From contig FR899626.1 in the NCBI GenBank assembly GCA_000437435.1, positions 125,001-189,000 on the forward strand: a stretch of 64,000 nucleotides of DNA, in the 5' to 3' direction. How positions within the stretch are numbered: the stretch's first letter is position 1; each line of letters starts with the position of its first letter. Below are positions 1 through 8,957 of the stretch, piece after piece. The notes beneath the pieces are model-generated. The model saw only the letters and a list, made by a program, of their open reading frames with translations, searched no databases and was not told the DNA's origin. This stretch comes from Clostridium sp. CAG:768 (GTDB lineage Bacteria > Cyanobacteriota > Vampirovibrionia > Gastranaerophilales > Gastranaerophilaceae). Made by a program: the position numbers and the translations under genes.

Positions 1-787
1 CTTCATATCTCAAATGGTCTTGTGCTAATTCTGCAGCTTTTGCCATACCTACGATGTAAGGAACATTTTCAGTACCTGCACGTTTACCTCTTTCTTGGTG
101 ACCGCCGATAATTAATGGAGTGATGAGGGTTTTAGAATTAACATAAAGAGCTCCTATTCCTTTTGGTGCATGGAATTTATGACCTGAAATACCCATTAGG
201 TCAACACCAAGAGCTTGAACATCAATAGGAATTTTGCCTGAAACTTGTACTGCATCTACGAAGAATTTTGTTTCTTTGTTTTTTGATTTAATAATTTCAG
301 AAATCTTTTCAATTGGGAAAATTACACCTGTTTCGTTATTTGCATACATAACAGATACAAGTGCAGTATCATCATTGATTGCTTCTTCTAATTGTGCTAA
401 GTCAAGTTCTCCGTTAGAATTTACTCCGATGTAATCAACTTTGTAACCTTCTTTTTCAAGTGTTTGATATAAATTTAAAACACAAGGGTGTTCTACTTTA
501 GTTGTGATTATGTGTCTTTTATTTTTGTTCATGTTTAAAACGCCGCGAATTGCAGTATTTGCACTTTCAGATCCACAAGATGTAAATAAAATTTCTTTTT
601 CATTTTGTGCATTAAAGAAATCTTTCATTACACCACGAGCTTCTCTTACCGCATGATTTGAGCGTTTTGCAAACTCATATACGCTAGATGGATTTGCGTA
701 TTCTTCTTGAAAGTATGGGAGCATTGCTTCCAAAACTTGAGGATCAACTTTTGTAGTTGCATTATTATCTAAATATATTAAACTCAT
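1..787 (-). CDS. nifS: Cysteine desulfurase NifS/IscS family, cut by window edge
   Basis: Pyridoxal-phosphate enzyme that takes sulfur from cysteine for Fe-S cluster assembly. The visible N-terminal ~262 residues begin MSLIYLDNNATTKVDP, the classic start of the family, and include the cofactor-lysine region SGHKFHAPKG and the GGHQERGKRAGTEN loop. The C-terminus, with the sulfur-accepting cysteine loop, lies outside the window, so activity cannot be judged. The ATG at 787 is four bases after the nifU stop, so the two are co-transcribed with nifU first. No nitrogenase genes are visible, so I infer a general Fe-S role rather than nitrogen fixation. Confidence 0.93.
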   Translation of the reverse strand, partial: MSLIYLDNNATTKVDPQVLEAMLPYFQEEYANPSSVYEFAKRSNHAVREARGVMKDFFNAQNEKEILFTSCGSESANTAIRGVLNMNKNKRHIITTKVEHPCVLNLYQTLEKEGYKVDYIGVNSNGELDLAQLEEAINDDTALVSVMYANNETGVIFPIEKISEIIKSKNKETKFFVDAVQVSGKIPIDVQALGVDLMGISGHKFHAPKGIGALYVNSKTLITPLIIGGHQERGKRAGTENVPYIVGMAKAAELAQDHLRYE

Positions 788-791
788 TTTT

Positions 792-1640
792 CTATACCTC
801 TATGACTTCGATATTTTTATCAACAGTTTCTCTTAGTGTTGATTCAACAAAAGATTTAAGTGTCAGGTGTGAATTTTTGCAGCCTGAACATTTTCCACGA
901 AGTTTTACCATTACTTTGTTGCCGTCAATATCAACTAAAGTAATATCTCCGCCATCTTTTCTTAATTCCGGTGATATTTGATTTTCTATCACGTTATTAA
1001 TTTTTAAAATCTTTTGAGCAGGAGAAAGTGTTGATTCTGCTTTGTCATGTTCTTCTTTTTTATAGTAAGTATCAATTATGTCTTGAATTAATCCCTTACA
1101 TTTTCCGCATGCACCGCCTGCTTTTGTGTAATTTGTGATTTCTTCAACAGTTTTAAGTCCGTTAATTTTAATAGCATCCCAAATTACATTTTCAGTAATC
1201 CCAAAGCATGTGCAGACAATTTTTTCTCTTTGTTTATTTGCTTCTTCCTCATTTCTGATGTCATCTAAATCAGTGTAATCATCGTAATTTTTTAATGCAT
1301 CTTCAAGAGCTTCATAGCCCATAACAGAGCAGTGCATTTTTTCTGGAGGAAGTCCGCCTAATTGGTCTGCTATGTCTTTGTTTGTAATTTTTTTAACTTC
1401 ATCAATAGTTTTACCAATAATCATTTCAGTTAAGATGCTTGAACTTGCAACTGCTGATCCGCATCCGAAAGTTTGGAATTTTGCATCTGTAACTATTCCG
1501 TTATTAATTTTTAAATATATTTTTAATGAGTCACCACAAGCTAATGAACCTGCTTCGCCTATTGCATCAGCATTATCAATTTTCCCTACATTTCTAGGGT
1601 TTCTGTAATGATCTATAACTTTATCTGAATAATCCCACAT
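792..1640 (-). CDS. nifU: NifU three-domain Fe-S cluster scaffold
   Basis: Scaffold on which Fe-S clusters are built from sulfur delivered by NifS. All three modules of full-length NifU are present in 282 residues: an IscU-like N-domain with Cys35, Cys60 and Cys104; a central BFD-like [2Fe-2S] domain with Cys143, Cys145, Cys178 and Cys181; and a C-terminal NifU domain with the CSGC thiol pair near residue 255. An AAGGA-type ribosome site lies about ten bases before the ATG, and a TAAAAT box sits further upstream. It is the first gene of a nifU-nifS operon. Full-length NifU is typical of nitrogen fixers and of some anaerobes that use it as the housekeeping scaffold. Confidence 0.95.
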   Translation of the reverse strand: MWDYSDKVIDHYRNPRNVGKIDNADAIGEAGSLACGDSLKIYLKINNGIVTDAKFQTFGCGSAVASSSILTEMIIGKTIDEVKKITNKDIADQLGGLPPEKMHCSVMGYEALEDALKNYDDYTDLDDIRNEEEANKQREKIVCTCFGITENVIWDAIKINGLKTVEEITNYTKAGGACGKCKGLIQDIIDTYYKKEEHDKAESTLSPAQKILKINNVIENQISPELRKDGGDITLVDIDGNKVMVKLRGKCSGCKNSHLTLKSFVESTLRETVDKNIEVIEV

Positions 1641-1720
1641 AGTCTTTTATCCTTATTTATCTACTACATAATTCTATTTTAGCTCAAAAACAAAAGTGAG
1701 AATAATTACTTAATATAAAA

Positions 1721-2524
1721 TTAATTATTTATCATTCCATAAGGTATTGTTGCTTTTTTAGCTGAATGTGATGCAGGAAAATTCTTTATTAATGGAAGAT
1801 TAAACTCTTCAAAAATATAATCTACGCTTTCACAGTCAAGAAAATCTCCTATTGCTATTGCTTTTGTGTTTTTTCTAATTTTTTCAATGTTAAATAATTG
1901 AGTTACCATTTTATCAATTTTGTATAGCGGTTCATTTAGATCTTCTAAGAATAATGTGAATTCAAAGTCAGGTATAAAATCTTGTCCGCAAAGTGATACG
2001 AGTGTTGATAAATTCCCGCCCCAGAATGTCCCTTCATAATCGAATTTATCTTTACATACAGTTTCAAAGAATTTATCAATTGTGTATTCACAAAGATTTT
2101 CTTGTCCAAAATCGCTTAAAATCATAGGACCTGAATAGGTCATAAGTCCTGCACGTTTTAAAAACATAGCGTTAAGAGCTGTGATGTCTGAATATCCACA
2201 GAAAATTTTTGGATTTTCTCTAATTAAATCATAGTTAATTTTGTTAATTAACCTGATTGCTCCATATCCGCCTCTTAGACAAATAATTGCATTTACTGAT
2301 TTATCAGCAAACATATTATGCAGAGCATTTAATCTTTCTTCATCAGTACCTGCAAGGTATTTGTTTTTTTTATATACATTATCAGATAATTTAATTTTGT
2401 AACCTTTATTTTCAAAGAACTTTATAGCGCGTAAAAGATTTGCATCATCTTCCATTGGTCCTGAGGGAGCTAAAATTCCTATTGTATCACCTTCTTTTAG
2501 TAATGCAGGTTTAATTATCTTCAT
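1721..2524 (-). CDS. ldcA: LD-carboxypeptidase (peptidase S66), murein recycling
   Basis: Probably removes the terminal D-alanine from muropeptide tetrapeptides during cell-wall recycling. Landmarks of family S66 are visible: the GDTIGILAPSGP start, the nucleophile motif GYSD near residue 112, the FLEDLNEPLYKID segment with the catalytic-type Glu, and a late SHSAKKATIPYG segment with the His. At 267 residues it is somewhat shorter than the usual ~300, mainly at the C-terminus after the His motif. An AAAAGGAAAAC ribosome site precedes the ATG. It is divergent from dnaX with only 40 bases between start codons, so their promoters overlap. The symbol is by family; LdcA, MccF-like and related S66 enzymes are hard to separate by eye. 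Confidence 0.85.
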   Translation of the reverse strand: MKIIKPALLKEGDTIGILAPSGPMEDDANLLRAIKFFENKGYKIKLSDNVYKKNKYLAGTDEERLNALHNMFADKSVNAIICLRGGYGAIRLINKINYDLIRENPKIFCGYSDITALNAMFLKRAGLMTYSGPMILSDFGQENLCEYTIDKFFETVCKDKFDYEGTFWGGNLSTLVSLCGQDFIPDFEFTLFLEDLNEPLYKIDKMVTQLFNIEKIRKNTKAIAIGDFLDCESVDYIFEEFNLPLIKNFPASHSAKKATIPYGMINN

Positions 2525-2549
2525 AATGTTTTCCTTTTCGGTATTATCT

Positions 2550-2567
2550 TGTTATAATTTTACCATG
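2550..2567 (+). promoter_or_regulatory. Extended -10 promoter of dnaX, predicted leaderless start
   Basis: TG-T-TATAAT with the TATAAT at 2553-2558, followed by exactly six bases (tttacc) and the dnaX ATG at 2565. A start seven bases after the -10 would place +1 on the A of ATG, so the mRNA would have no leader. There is no Shine-Dalgarno sequence and only a weak -35 (TTTTCC). Confidence 0.6.
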
Positions 2568-4493
2568 AACGAAAAATACATACCTTTATATAGAAAATAT
2601 CGTCCTCAAAAATTAGAAGAGGTTGTTGGCCAGGAACATATTAAAAAAGCTCTAAAAAATGCTATTGAGTTAAATAAAATTTCTCATGCATATCTTTTTA
2701 CTGGGCCTAGAGGTACAGGTAAGACTTCTACTGCTCGTATTTTTGCAAAATCCTTAAATTGCAAAGAAGGTCCTACAATTGCACCTTGCGGAGTTTGTGA
2801 AAACTGTATTGATATCACAAATTCAACACCTATGGATGTAATTGAAATTGATGCTGCAAGTAACAGAAAAGTTGAAGATGCTCAAAATATTTTAGAAAAG
2901 GTTATGTATGCACCTGTAAACAGCAGATACAAAATTTATATTATAGACGAAGTTCATATGCTTTCAACTACAGCTTTTAATGCTCTTTTGAAAACATTAG
3001 AAGAACCTCCGAAAAATGTTATATTTATTCTTGCAACAACAGAAGTGCATAAAGTATTAGACACTATAAAAAGTCGTTGCCAGCGTTTTGATTTTAAACG
3101 TATAACTACTGATGATATTGTTAAGCATTTAAGATATATTTCTGATAAGGAAAAGATTAATATAACTGATGATGCGTTATTTACTATTGCAAAAAATTCT
3201 GCTGGTGGAATGCGTGATAGTATTGCTCTTTTAGATCAATTAAGTGTTCTTGATGGTGAAGAAGCAATTTCTACAGATGATATTAATAATTTGCTCGGAC
3301 GTTTGTCTTTTGATACATTAAATTCACTTGCTGATAAAATTGTTAATTCAAAACCTCAAGAAGCTATTGAAGATTTAGAAAAAATTTATAATTCAGGAAA
3401 TGAACCAGTTCAGATTTTGACGAATTTAATGGATTATTTAAAGAATTTGTTAATTGTAAAAAATTGCAGAAAAGAAATTGTATTTGAATTAACTCAAGCA
3501 AATGATGCGCAAATTTCAGCATTAAATTCTCAAGCAGAATTAGTCGAAACACATCAAATAGTTTTTTTAATTGATAAATGTTCTGATTATATAAAAGAGT
3601 TAAAATTGACTAATAATCCTAGACTGTGGTTAGAAGTCGCTATTATTGATCTTGCAAATTTGACGGAAAATACATCTCTGGTTGAACTGCAAAATAGGAT
3701 TGCTAGATTAGAAGGCGGAGCTACAAATATAGGTGGTAATACAAGATCATATTCAGCTCCTGTTCAGGTTGCTTCATATAAGACTGCTCCAACTCCTGTT
3801 ATGAAACCTGAAATGCAAAGAGCAGAACATGCAAAACCTGATATTTTAAAACAAAAAGAGGCTGAAAAACAAGTTGAAATTCCTAAAGAACAACCTGTTT
3901 TAAAATCAAATGAAGAAAATCAAGTTCCTGTAAAAGCTCAAGCGCAAAGTGCCGATGATTTTGCTCCTATGCCAAAATCAAAAGCTGTTGCAGGTGATGA
4001 TATTTCAGTATTATGGGGACAATTGTTAGAAAATATTCATAGTGCACCGACAAGAGCACTTTTAAAACAATGGGCAAATCCTGTTAAAATAACTGCTGAC
4101 GATACTGTTTTATCTATGAAAAATGAGATTTTCTTAAATCAAGTTCAAAGCGGTTCTAAAAAACAAGCAATTATTGATGCTGTAAATTCTTTATTCGGGC
4201 AGTCTAATTCAAATGTAACAATAAGACTTCCTCATTCAGATGATGTTCAAGTGAAACCTTCAGCACCACATCATTCAGCACCTAAAACATTTGAAGCTCC
4301 AAAGCCTAAACCTTCACCAATAATGAAACCTGTATCATCTGAACCAGAGGTTAAATCTGAAGAGGTTGAGGAATTAAAGGAAGAAGTTACGCAACAGGTG
4401 AAATCAGATAGTGCAGCTAAAATAGAGGCATCTTTGCATTCAGATAATGTAAATATGGTAATGGAACTTTTTGATGGTAAAGTTATTGAATAG
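2565..4493 (+). CDS. dnaX: DNA polymerase III subunit gamma/tau
   Basis: Clamp-loader ATPase that loads the sliding clamp and, as tau, bridges polymerase cores. With the ATG at 2565 it has 642 residues. Visible: Walker A GPRGTGKT at 47-54, a zinc module with Cys66, Cys75, Cys78 and Cys81, Walker B IIDEVH around 126-131, the EEPP and LATTE sensor region, and the SRC arginine-finger motif at 170-172. A long Pro/Glu/Lys-rich linker (~residues 390-470) leads to a tau-like C-terminal domain. An in-frame ATG at 2526 would overlap the opposite gene's start and has no ribosome site; family alignment (YIPLYRKYRPQ) and the promoter both favour 2565. It is followed after 14 bases by a small gene in the same direction. 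Confidence 0.96.
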   Translation: MNEKYIPLYRKYRPQKLEEVVGQEHIKKALKNAIELNKISHAYLFTGPRGTGKTSTARIFAKSLNCKEGPTIAPCGVCENCIDITNSTPMDVIEIDAASNRKVEDAQNILEKVMYAPVNSRYKIYIIDEVHMLSTTAFNALLKTLEEPPKNVIFILATTEVHKVLDTIKSRCQRFDFKRITTDDIVKHLRYISDKEKINITDDALFTIAKNSAGGMRDSIALLDQLSVLDGEEAISTDDINNLLGRLSFDTLNSLADKIVNSKPQEAIEDLEKIYNSGNEPVQILTNLMDYLKNLLIVKNCRKEIVFELTQANDAQISALNSQAELVETHQIVFLIDKCSDYIKELKLTNNPRLWLEVAIIDLANLTENTSLVELQNRIARLEGGATNIGGNTRSYSAPVQVASYKTAPTPVMKPEMQRAEHAKPDILKQKEAEKQVEIPKEQPVLKSNEENQVPVKAQAQSADDFAPMPKSKAVAGDDISVLWGQLLENIHSAPTRALLKQWANPVKITADDTVLSMKNEIFLNQVQSGSKKQAIIDAVNSLFGQSNSNVTIRLPHSDDVQVKPSAPHHSAPKTFEAPKPKPSPIMKPVSSEPEVKSEEVEELKEEVTQQVKSDSAAKIEASLHSDNVNMVMELFDGKVIE

Positions 4494-4507
4494 ATAGGAG
4501 TACTTGA

Positions 4508-4816
4508 ATGTTAGTAAATTCTGTAAGTAAGCAAACTTTTGGATCATCTCAGGTTTATAGAGATGTTTTACTTGGAAAAAGAAATTTTTATTCATTAAGT
4601 ACTGATGATAAACTTAATGTTATTTATGATAAATTAAACAGTTTAGAAAAGGATCATAGAAGTTTGTCTGAAAACCAGATAAAAATGAATGATTTTAATA
4701 AACATGCATTTGATTGTATTGTAGCTGCTTCTGCTCGAAATAATCACAGTGCAGATACTGCTTATTCAAATATTGGCTATCAATATGATAAAAATAATAT
4801 TGATTTAGTTGGCTAA
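4508..4816 (+). CDS. Small unknown protein downstream of dnaX
   Basis: I do not recognise this 102-residue protein. A good AGGAG ribosome site lies seven bases before the ATG, and the gene follows dnaX by 14 bases, so it is probably co-transcribed. The N-terminus reads LVNSVSKQTFGSSQVYRD, an example of the short N-terminal F-G motif seen in several other proteins here. The middle is charged and probably helical; there is no signal peptide or membrane segment. Its stop overlaps the stop of the convergent Memo-AMMECR1 gene (CTAA). In most other bacteria dnaX is followed by ybaB; this protein does not look like YbaB. Confidence 0.75.
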   Translation: MLVNSVSKQTFGSSQVYRDVLLGKRNFYSLSTDDKLNVIYDKLNSLEKDHRSLSENQIKMNDFNKHAFDCIVAASARNNHSADTAYSNIGYQYDKNNIDLVG

Positions 4817-6135
4817 ATTTTTGTTGTACTGAATTTAAAAGCTTCTAAATTTTCTGAAAAATAGTTTTTAGGAACTCCTGCTTTTAATTTTAGTTGTTCC
4901 AAAAATTCTTTTTTGTCAGGAAGTTGTTCCCAAACATCCGGTAAAAATACTGCTTGGTAATTGCCGTCACGAATTATTAACCCATCTTCATATGGTTTTA
5001 ATTTTTGTAAAAGTTCTTCTTCTGTATCAAAATGCAATCTTTCAGGAATTGATAGCAGTGATATTTTTATGTTTATTTTGTTGAATTCATTTAATGTCAG
5101 TGCAGGGAATCTTGGATCTGAAAATGCTGCAGCATGTGCATTTTTAATTAAATCGTTGATAAGTGATCTGTGAGGAATGATAGAGCCAATACAGCCCCTT
5201 AGTATTCCGTTTAATTCGAGAGTGACGAAAGATGCACCGTATTCATCAAATATGCATTCGTAGTTATTAACTTCAGTATGACCAAGTTGTAATCCTGAAA
5301 GAATACTGTCTGAACATATTTTTCTTACAAAATCTGAGTAATATTTTTTTATGTATTGATTTTTTTCACCATCGTATAAAATCCAACAGCCATATCCTAC
5401 AACTCGTGAAGAATCTCCTGTTGCCGCAGCTGAATTTATTAATCCTTTTCTAATAAGAGAATAATTCTTCTTTTTAGCAAATTCAATAAGCCCGCAAATT
5501 CCTACAGCTCCACACGCTTGTTCTTGTTCAAAATTGCTTAGATTATTTTCTTCAATCATTTTTGCTGTGTAGTTATCTATTTTAGATGCTTCTTTTTCAG
5601 GATAAAAATGGCTCAAATCACTTGAGATTATAAAGGCATTTTCTTCGTCTTCATAGAAATGTTCAATTGTTTCAGATAAATTTTTAAAGTTTTCACAACC
5701 ATATAGTACTGGGATAATTTTTGCATTTGGTAGAAAATATTTTATTAATGGTAATTGTACTTCGATTGAATGTTCTTTTTCAAAGGCAAAATTCCCGATA
5801 TTGCAATCACATAATTTTGCAATTTCTTTTGTGAGAGTTTGATTGACTTCGATATTTCCTAATGGTGTTTCAAATGCCTTATAGTCACAGATGGAACAAC
5901 CAAAAATTCTTTCATAGTGAGCTGGTGCAAATATAAAAATATTTTTTACCGCTTTATTAAGTTGCTGTATTCCTTTAGCTGCCAATTGCCCAGAATATTT
6001 ATAGCCGGCGTGAGGTATGATTATTGCTCTTGAATAGTATTTAGGACTTTCTACAGTATAATTTTTGAATAACTCTTCTAATTCATCTTTTTGAGCAGGA
6101 TAAAAAGTCCCTGCAGCATTCATTTCTTTTATCAT
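4813..6135 (-). CDS. Memo-AMMECR1 fusion (AmmeMemoRadiSam system B+A)
   Basis: Two domains normally encoded separately. The N-terminal ~265 residues are a Memo-family domain (AGTFYPA, IIPHAGYKYSG, APAHYERIFG, EKEHSIEVQLP, SSDLSHF), related to class III extradiol dioxygenases and rich in His. The C-terminal ~175 residues are AMMECR1 (SFVTLELNGILRGCIGS, AFSDPRFPALTLNE, GLIIRDG, AVFLPDVWEQLP). The exact reaction is not established; the family usually occurs with a radical SAM protein, which is not seen nearby. I chose the ATG at 6135 (441-residue product) because a TATAAT box ends six bases upstream of it; an in-frame TTG at 6150 is part of the promoter. It lies 23 bases after ribD in the same direction. 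Confidence 0.9.
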   Translation of the reverse strand: MIKEMNAAGTFYPAQKDELEELFKNYTVESPKYYSRAIIIPHAGYKYSGQLAAKGIQQLNKAVKNIFIFAPAHYERIFGCSICDYKAFETPLGNIEVNQTLTKEIAKLCDCNIGNFAFEKEHSIEVQLPLIKYFLPNAKIIPVLYGCENFKNLSETIEHFYEDEENAFIISSDLSHFYPEKEASKIDNYTAKMIEENNLSNFEQEQACGAVGICGLIEFAKKKNYSLIRKGLINSAAATGDSSRVVGYGCWILYDGEKNQYIKKYYSDFVRKICSDSILSGLQLGHTEVNNYECIFDEYGASFVTLELNGILRGCIGSIIPHRSLINDLIKNAHAAAFSDPRFPALTLNEFNKINIKISLLSIPERLHFDTEEELLQKLKPYEDGLIIRDGNYQAVFLPDVWEQLPDKKEFLEQLKLKAGVPKNYFSENLEAFKFSTTKI

Positions 6136-6149
6136 AGGACTATTATACA
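6133..6149 (-). promoter_or_regulatory. -10 box of the Memo-AMMECR1 gene, predicted leaderless
   Basis: On the minus strand TG-TATAAT (TATAAT at 6147-6142), then six bases (agtcct), then ATG at 6135. The spacing matches the dnaX, ribD, tsaD and other cases, with no ribosome site between the box and the start. Confidence 0.55.
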
Positions 6150-6158
6150 ACTTTTTAT

Positions 6159-7202
6159 TTATTTGGAAATAGGATAGTAAGTTAATAAGATATCAGGCTC
6201 AAAAATATCTGTTTGTGCAATTTTAAAATTGTAACTGTCATTTATATTATCTATTTTTTGAAAGTCAAAGCAAGATAAAGATCTGTTGTCGCCTGTAATT
6301 TTTGGAGCGATAAAATGATAAATTTTATCAGTATATTTTAAAATTTCACCGTTAAGATGTCCGCCACTTTCTACCAAAATACTTTTAATGCCAAGTTCAA
6401 ATGTTTTTTTTAGAATGAAATCTAAGTCTAATTTCTCATTTTTTACAGGTGTTTTTATAAAATTTATACCGCCTTCAAACATATCTAGAGTTTCATTAAA
6501 TAGGTATATTTCTCCATTTTTATATATTGGGCTTTCTAAATTTGTTTTGAGTTTTCTATCTAATATAATCTTTTTTCGATGCAACATAGTTGGATTATCA
6601 GCAAGAATTGTCGATGATGTTGTCATTATTGCATCATAACGATTTCTTATTTTTTTTACTTCTTCTCTAGCCTTTTCTGATGTAATCCATTTTGAAGATC
6701 CATTGTGTGTCGCAATTTTGCCATCTAGAGTTGTTGCAGTTTTTAGAGCCACAAAAGTTTCTTTTTTTTGCATATTTTTAATGAAAACTTCATTTAATTG
6801 TTTGCATTCATCTTCAAGAACGTTTTCTATAACCTCTATTCCAGCATTTTTAAGTTTGCGAATACCATTTCCCGCAACAATTGGATTGACGTCTTGCATA
6901 CCTATTACAACTTTTTTAATCCCTCTTTCAATAATTAAATCAGCGCAAGGCGGAGTTTTTCCATAATGAGAGCAAGGCTCAAGATTTACAATTAAAGTTC
7001 CGTCTTTTTCTTCTCCATTGTGCAATTTGAGTAGGGCATCTCTTTCAGCGTGATTATCGCCGTATTTATGGTGATAGCCATTAGATATTTCATTTCCGTC
7101 TTTGTCAAGAACAACACACCCAACTAAAGGGTTTGGGGATGTAAATCCTTCTCCAAGTTTTGCTAGTTCTATGCATTTTTGCATTAATAAGTTATATTGC
7201 AT
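6159..7202 (-). CDS. ribD: Bifunctional riboflavin biosynthesis deaminase/reductase
   Basis: Deaminates the pyrimidine intermediate made from GTP and reduces its ribose side chain, the second and third steps of riboflavin synthesis. The N-terminal deaminase has the zinc site His51-Ala-Glu53 with PC(77) and PPC(86); the C-terminal reductase begins around residue 148 (FVALKTATTLDGKIA) and includes WITSEKAREEVKKIR and the late ILVESGGHLNGEIL. The length of 347 is normal. No other rib genes are adjacent and no FMN riboswitch is visible upstream. The start is ATG 7202, six bases after a TAAAAT box, which predicts a leaderless mRNA. Confidence 0.95.
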   Translation of the reverse strand: MQYNLLMQKCIELAKLGEGFTSPNPLVGCVVLDKDGNEISNGYHHKYGDNHAERDALLKLHNGEEKDGTLIVNLEPCSHYGKTPPCADLIIERGIKKVVIGMQDVNPIVAGNGIRKLKNAGIEVIENVLEDECKQLNEVFIKNMQKKETFVALKTATTLDGKIATHNGSSKWITSEKAREEVKKIRNRYDAIMTTSSTILADNPTMLHRKKIILDRKLKTNLESPIYKNGEIYLFNETLDMFEGGINFIKTPVKNEKLDLDFILKKTFELGIKSILVESGGHLNGEILKYTDKIYHFIAPKITGDNRSLSCFDFQKIDNINDSYNFKIAQTDIFEPDILLTYYPISK

Positions 7203-7217
7203 AATTGTATTTTACAA
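7200..7217 (-). promoter_or_regulatory. -10 box of ribD, predicted leaderless
   Basis: Minus strand ATTG-TAAAAT at 7214-7209, then acaatt, then ATG at 7202. The -10 and its preceding TTG are the same as those of the XRE regulator at 30188. No Shine-Dalgarno sequence. Confidence 0.5.
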
Positions 7218-7271
7218 TAAAATTTGTTATATTGATAAAATATTAACAATAAAATGAAAAGGAGAAAAATT

Positions 7272-7934
7272 ATGGATTTAAAATATATTGGACATAGTGC
7301 ATTTGAAATTAAATTAAAAGAAAATTCAATTATGGTAGATCCTTTTGTGAGTGTTAATCCCAAATATGACTGGCATAATGCAAATATTACCGATATATTT
7401 TTAACTCATGCTCACGGGGATCATCTTGGACAAGCTATTGAGATTGCAAAAGAAAAAGATGCAACCATTACTGCAATTGTGGAATTAGCTCAATATTGTA
7501 AGGAACAAGGCTGTAAAGTTAAATCTGTAAACTTTGGCGGTTGGTTAAATTATGATTGGGGTAGAGTTGTATTTGTACCGGCATTCCATACAAGTTCATT
7601 ACCTGATGGTAGATATGCAGGAGAACCTGCGGGAATTATTTTTGATTTAGAAAATGTTCGTATTTATCATGCCGGAGATACTGCATTGACAACAGAGATG
7701 AAAACTATTAAGGAATTATATAGACCAAATATTGCGTTGTTGCCAATTGGGGGTCATTATACAATGGATGTTGAACATGCAGCTGTAGCCGCTGATTGGA
7801 TTGGAGCTCAAACCGTAATTCCAATGCATTATAATACTTTCCCAGAAATTCAAACTGATTTGGAAAAATTTATGAAACTTGTTCAGATTAATAATTCAAA
7901 TTGCATAATTTTAAATCCTGAAAATGTTAATTAG
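7272..7934 (+). CDS. UPF0173 metal-dependent hydrolase (metallo-beta-lactamase fold)
   Basis: A 220-residue single-domain metallo-beta-lactamase-fold protein of the UPF0173 (YtkL-like) family. Zinc ligands are visible: THAHGDH early, the FHTS histidine, the HAGDTAL aspartate, and the late PMHYNTFPEI histidine. The substrate is not established for the family. An upstream in-frame ATG at 7254 is rejected because the AAAGGAG ribosome site sits between it and the ATG at 7272. The gene is divergent from ribD, and gshB follows in the same direction after 62 bases. Confidence 0.9.
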   Translation: MDLKYIGHSAFEIKLKENSIMVDPFVSVNPKYDWHNANITDIFLTHAHGDHLGQAIEIAKEKDATITAIVELAQYCKEQGCKVKSVNFGGWLNYDWGRVVFVPAFHTSSLPDGRYAGEPAGIIFDLENVRIYHAGDTALTTEMKTIKELYRPNIALLPIGGHYTMDVEHAAVAADWIGAQTVIPMHYNTFPEIQTDLEKFMKLVQINNSNCIILNPENVN

Positions 7935-7996
7935 TCCGTTTTCTAATTGTCTAAAATTTTTATTGTTTTAAACTGGAAAACGAATTGGAGAGAAAT

Positions 7997-8953
7997 ATGG
8001 ATATATTATTTGTAATTGACAGGATTGAGTTAAAGTATTTTGAATTTAATAATCTTGTTACTAATTTTTGGCTGATTAGAGAATTGTTATTTGAAAATAA
8101 TAACGTTTGCATTACTACAATAGATAATTTAGGGCTTAATAGTGGTGTTGCCTATACTAATTGTTATGAAGCTTATGAGAAAAATGGGAATATTTTCTAT
8201 GACAAAGCTTTAATTAAAAAGAATATTAATGATTTCTCATTGGTAATGTTTAGGCCAGATCCGCCGGTTGATTTGGATTATATCAATGCAACTTATATTT
8301 TTGACTTTGTAGATAGAGATAAAACTTTAATTTTGAATGATCCAAAAGCAATTAGAAATTTTAATGAAAAAATGCATACTGTTAAATTTTTAGACTTAAT
8401 GCCTGAAAATATTGTAACTTCTTCAAAAGCTGATATTATTGAATTTTTAAAAGTGCATGATGAAATTGTTTTAAAACCTCTAAATGCTTGCTTTGGTTCA
8501 GGTGTAATGACTTTGAAAAAAGGTGATAAAAATACCGCTGTTATAATAAACACAATGACTAAAAATCAAACGCAGCTTATTATGGTTCAAAAATATATTC
8601 CTAAAGCTCGTTTTGGAGACAAAAGAGTTATGTTCTTAGGTGATGAAGTTTTAGATGTGTGCGTGCAAAAGTTACCTTCTAATGATGATTTCAAATTTAA
8701 TGAGCATTGTGACGGTAATATTGTTAAAGGTGAACTTACTTCTAGTGAAAAAGAAAAATTTCTTCCTGTTGCAAGAGAGTTAAATGCTTTAGGATTGCCA
8801 TTGGTAGGATTAGATGTTATTGATGAAAAAATAATCGAGATAAATGTGACAAGTCCTTGTTATTTCATAAAAGAGGTAAATGGTCATTTTAATACTAATT
8901 TAGAGAAAAAGATTACTGAATTTATTTTGTCCAGCTCTTGTGCAAAAATATAG
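7997..8953 (+). CDS. gshB: Glutathione synthase (ATP-grasp)
   Basis: Joins gamma-glutamylcysteine and glycine using ATP. The 318-residue length and layout match bacterial GshB: an N-terminal domain with MFRPDPPVDLDYINATYIFD and NDPKAIRNFNEKM, an ATP-grasp core with DEIVLKPLNACFGSGV and MVQKYIPKARFGDKRV, and the metal-binding EINVTSP near the C-terminus. A GGAGAG ribosome site fixes the ATG at 7997; the in-frame TTG at 7985 lies upstream of it. No gshA is in the window, so the source of gamma-glutamylcysteine is unknown. Other ATP-grasp ligases are possible, but the motifs fit GshB well. Confidence 0.85.
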   Translation: MDILFVIDRIELKYFEFNNLVTNFWLIRELLFENNNVCITTIDNLGLNSGVAYTNCYEAYEKNGNIFYDKALIKKNINDFSLVMFRPDPPVDLDYINATYIFDFVDRDKTLILNDPKAIRNFNEKMHTVKFLDLMPENIVTSSKADIIEFLKVHDEIVLKPLNACFGSGVMTLKKGDKNTAVIINTMTKNQTQLIMVQKYIPKARFGDKRVMFLGDEVLDVCVQKLPSNDDFKFNEHCDGNIVKGELTSSEKEKFLPVARELNALGLPLVGLDVIDEKIIEINVTSPCYFIKEVNGHFNTNLEKKITEFILSSSCAKI

Positions 8954-8957
8954 TGTA

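Noticed and set aside
1..1640. Nitrogen-fixation cluster from nifU-nifS
   Set aside because: No nifH, nifD, nifK or nifE is visible; full-length NifU with NifS also serves general Fe-S assembly in anaerobes.
7937..7982. CGTTTTC/GAAAACG inverted repeat before gshB as a terminator
   Set aside because: Only seven pairs with a 32-base loop and no T-run; too weak to claim.
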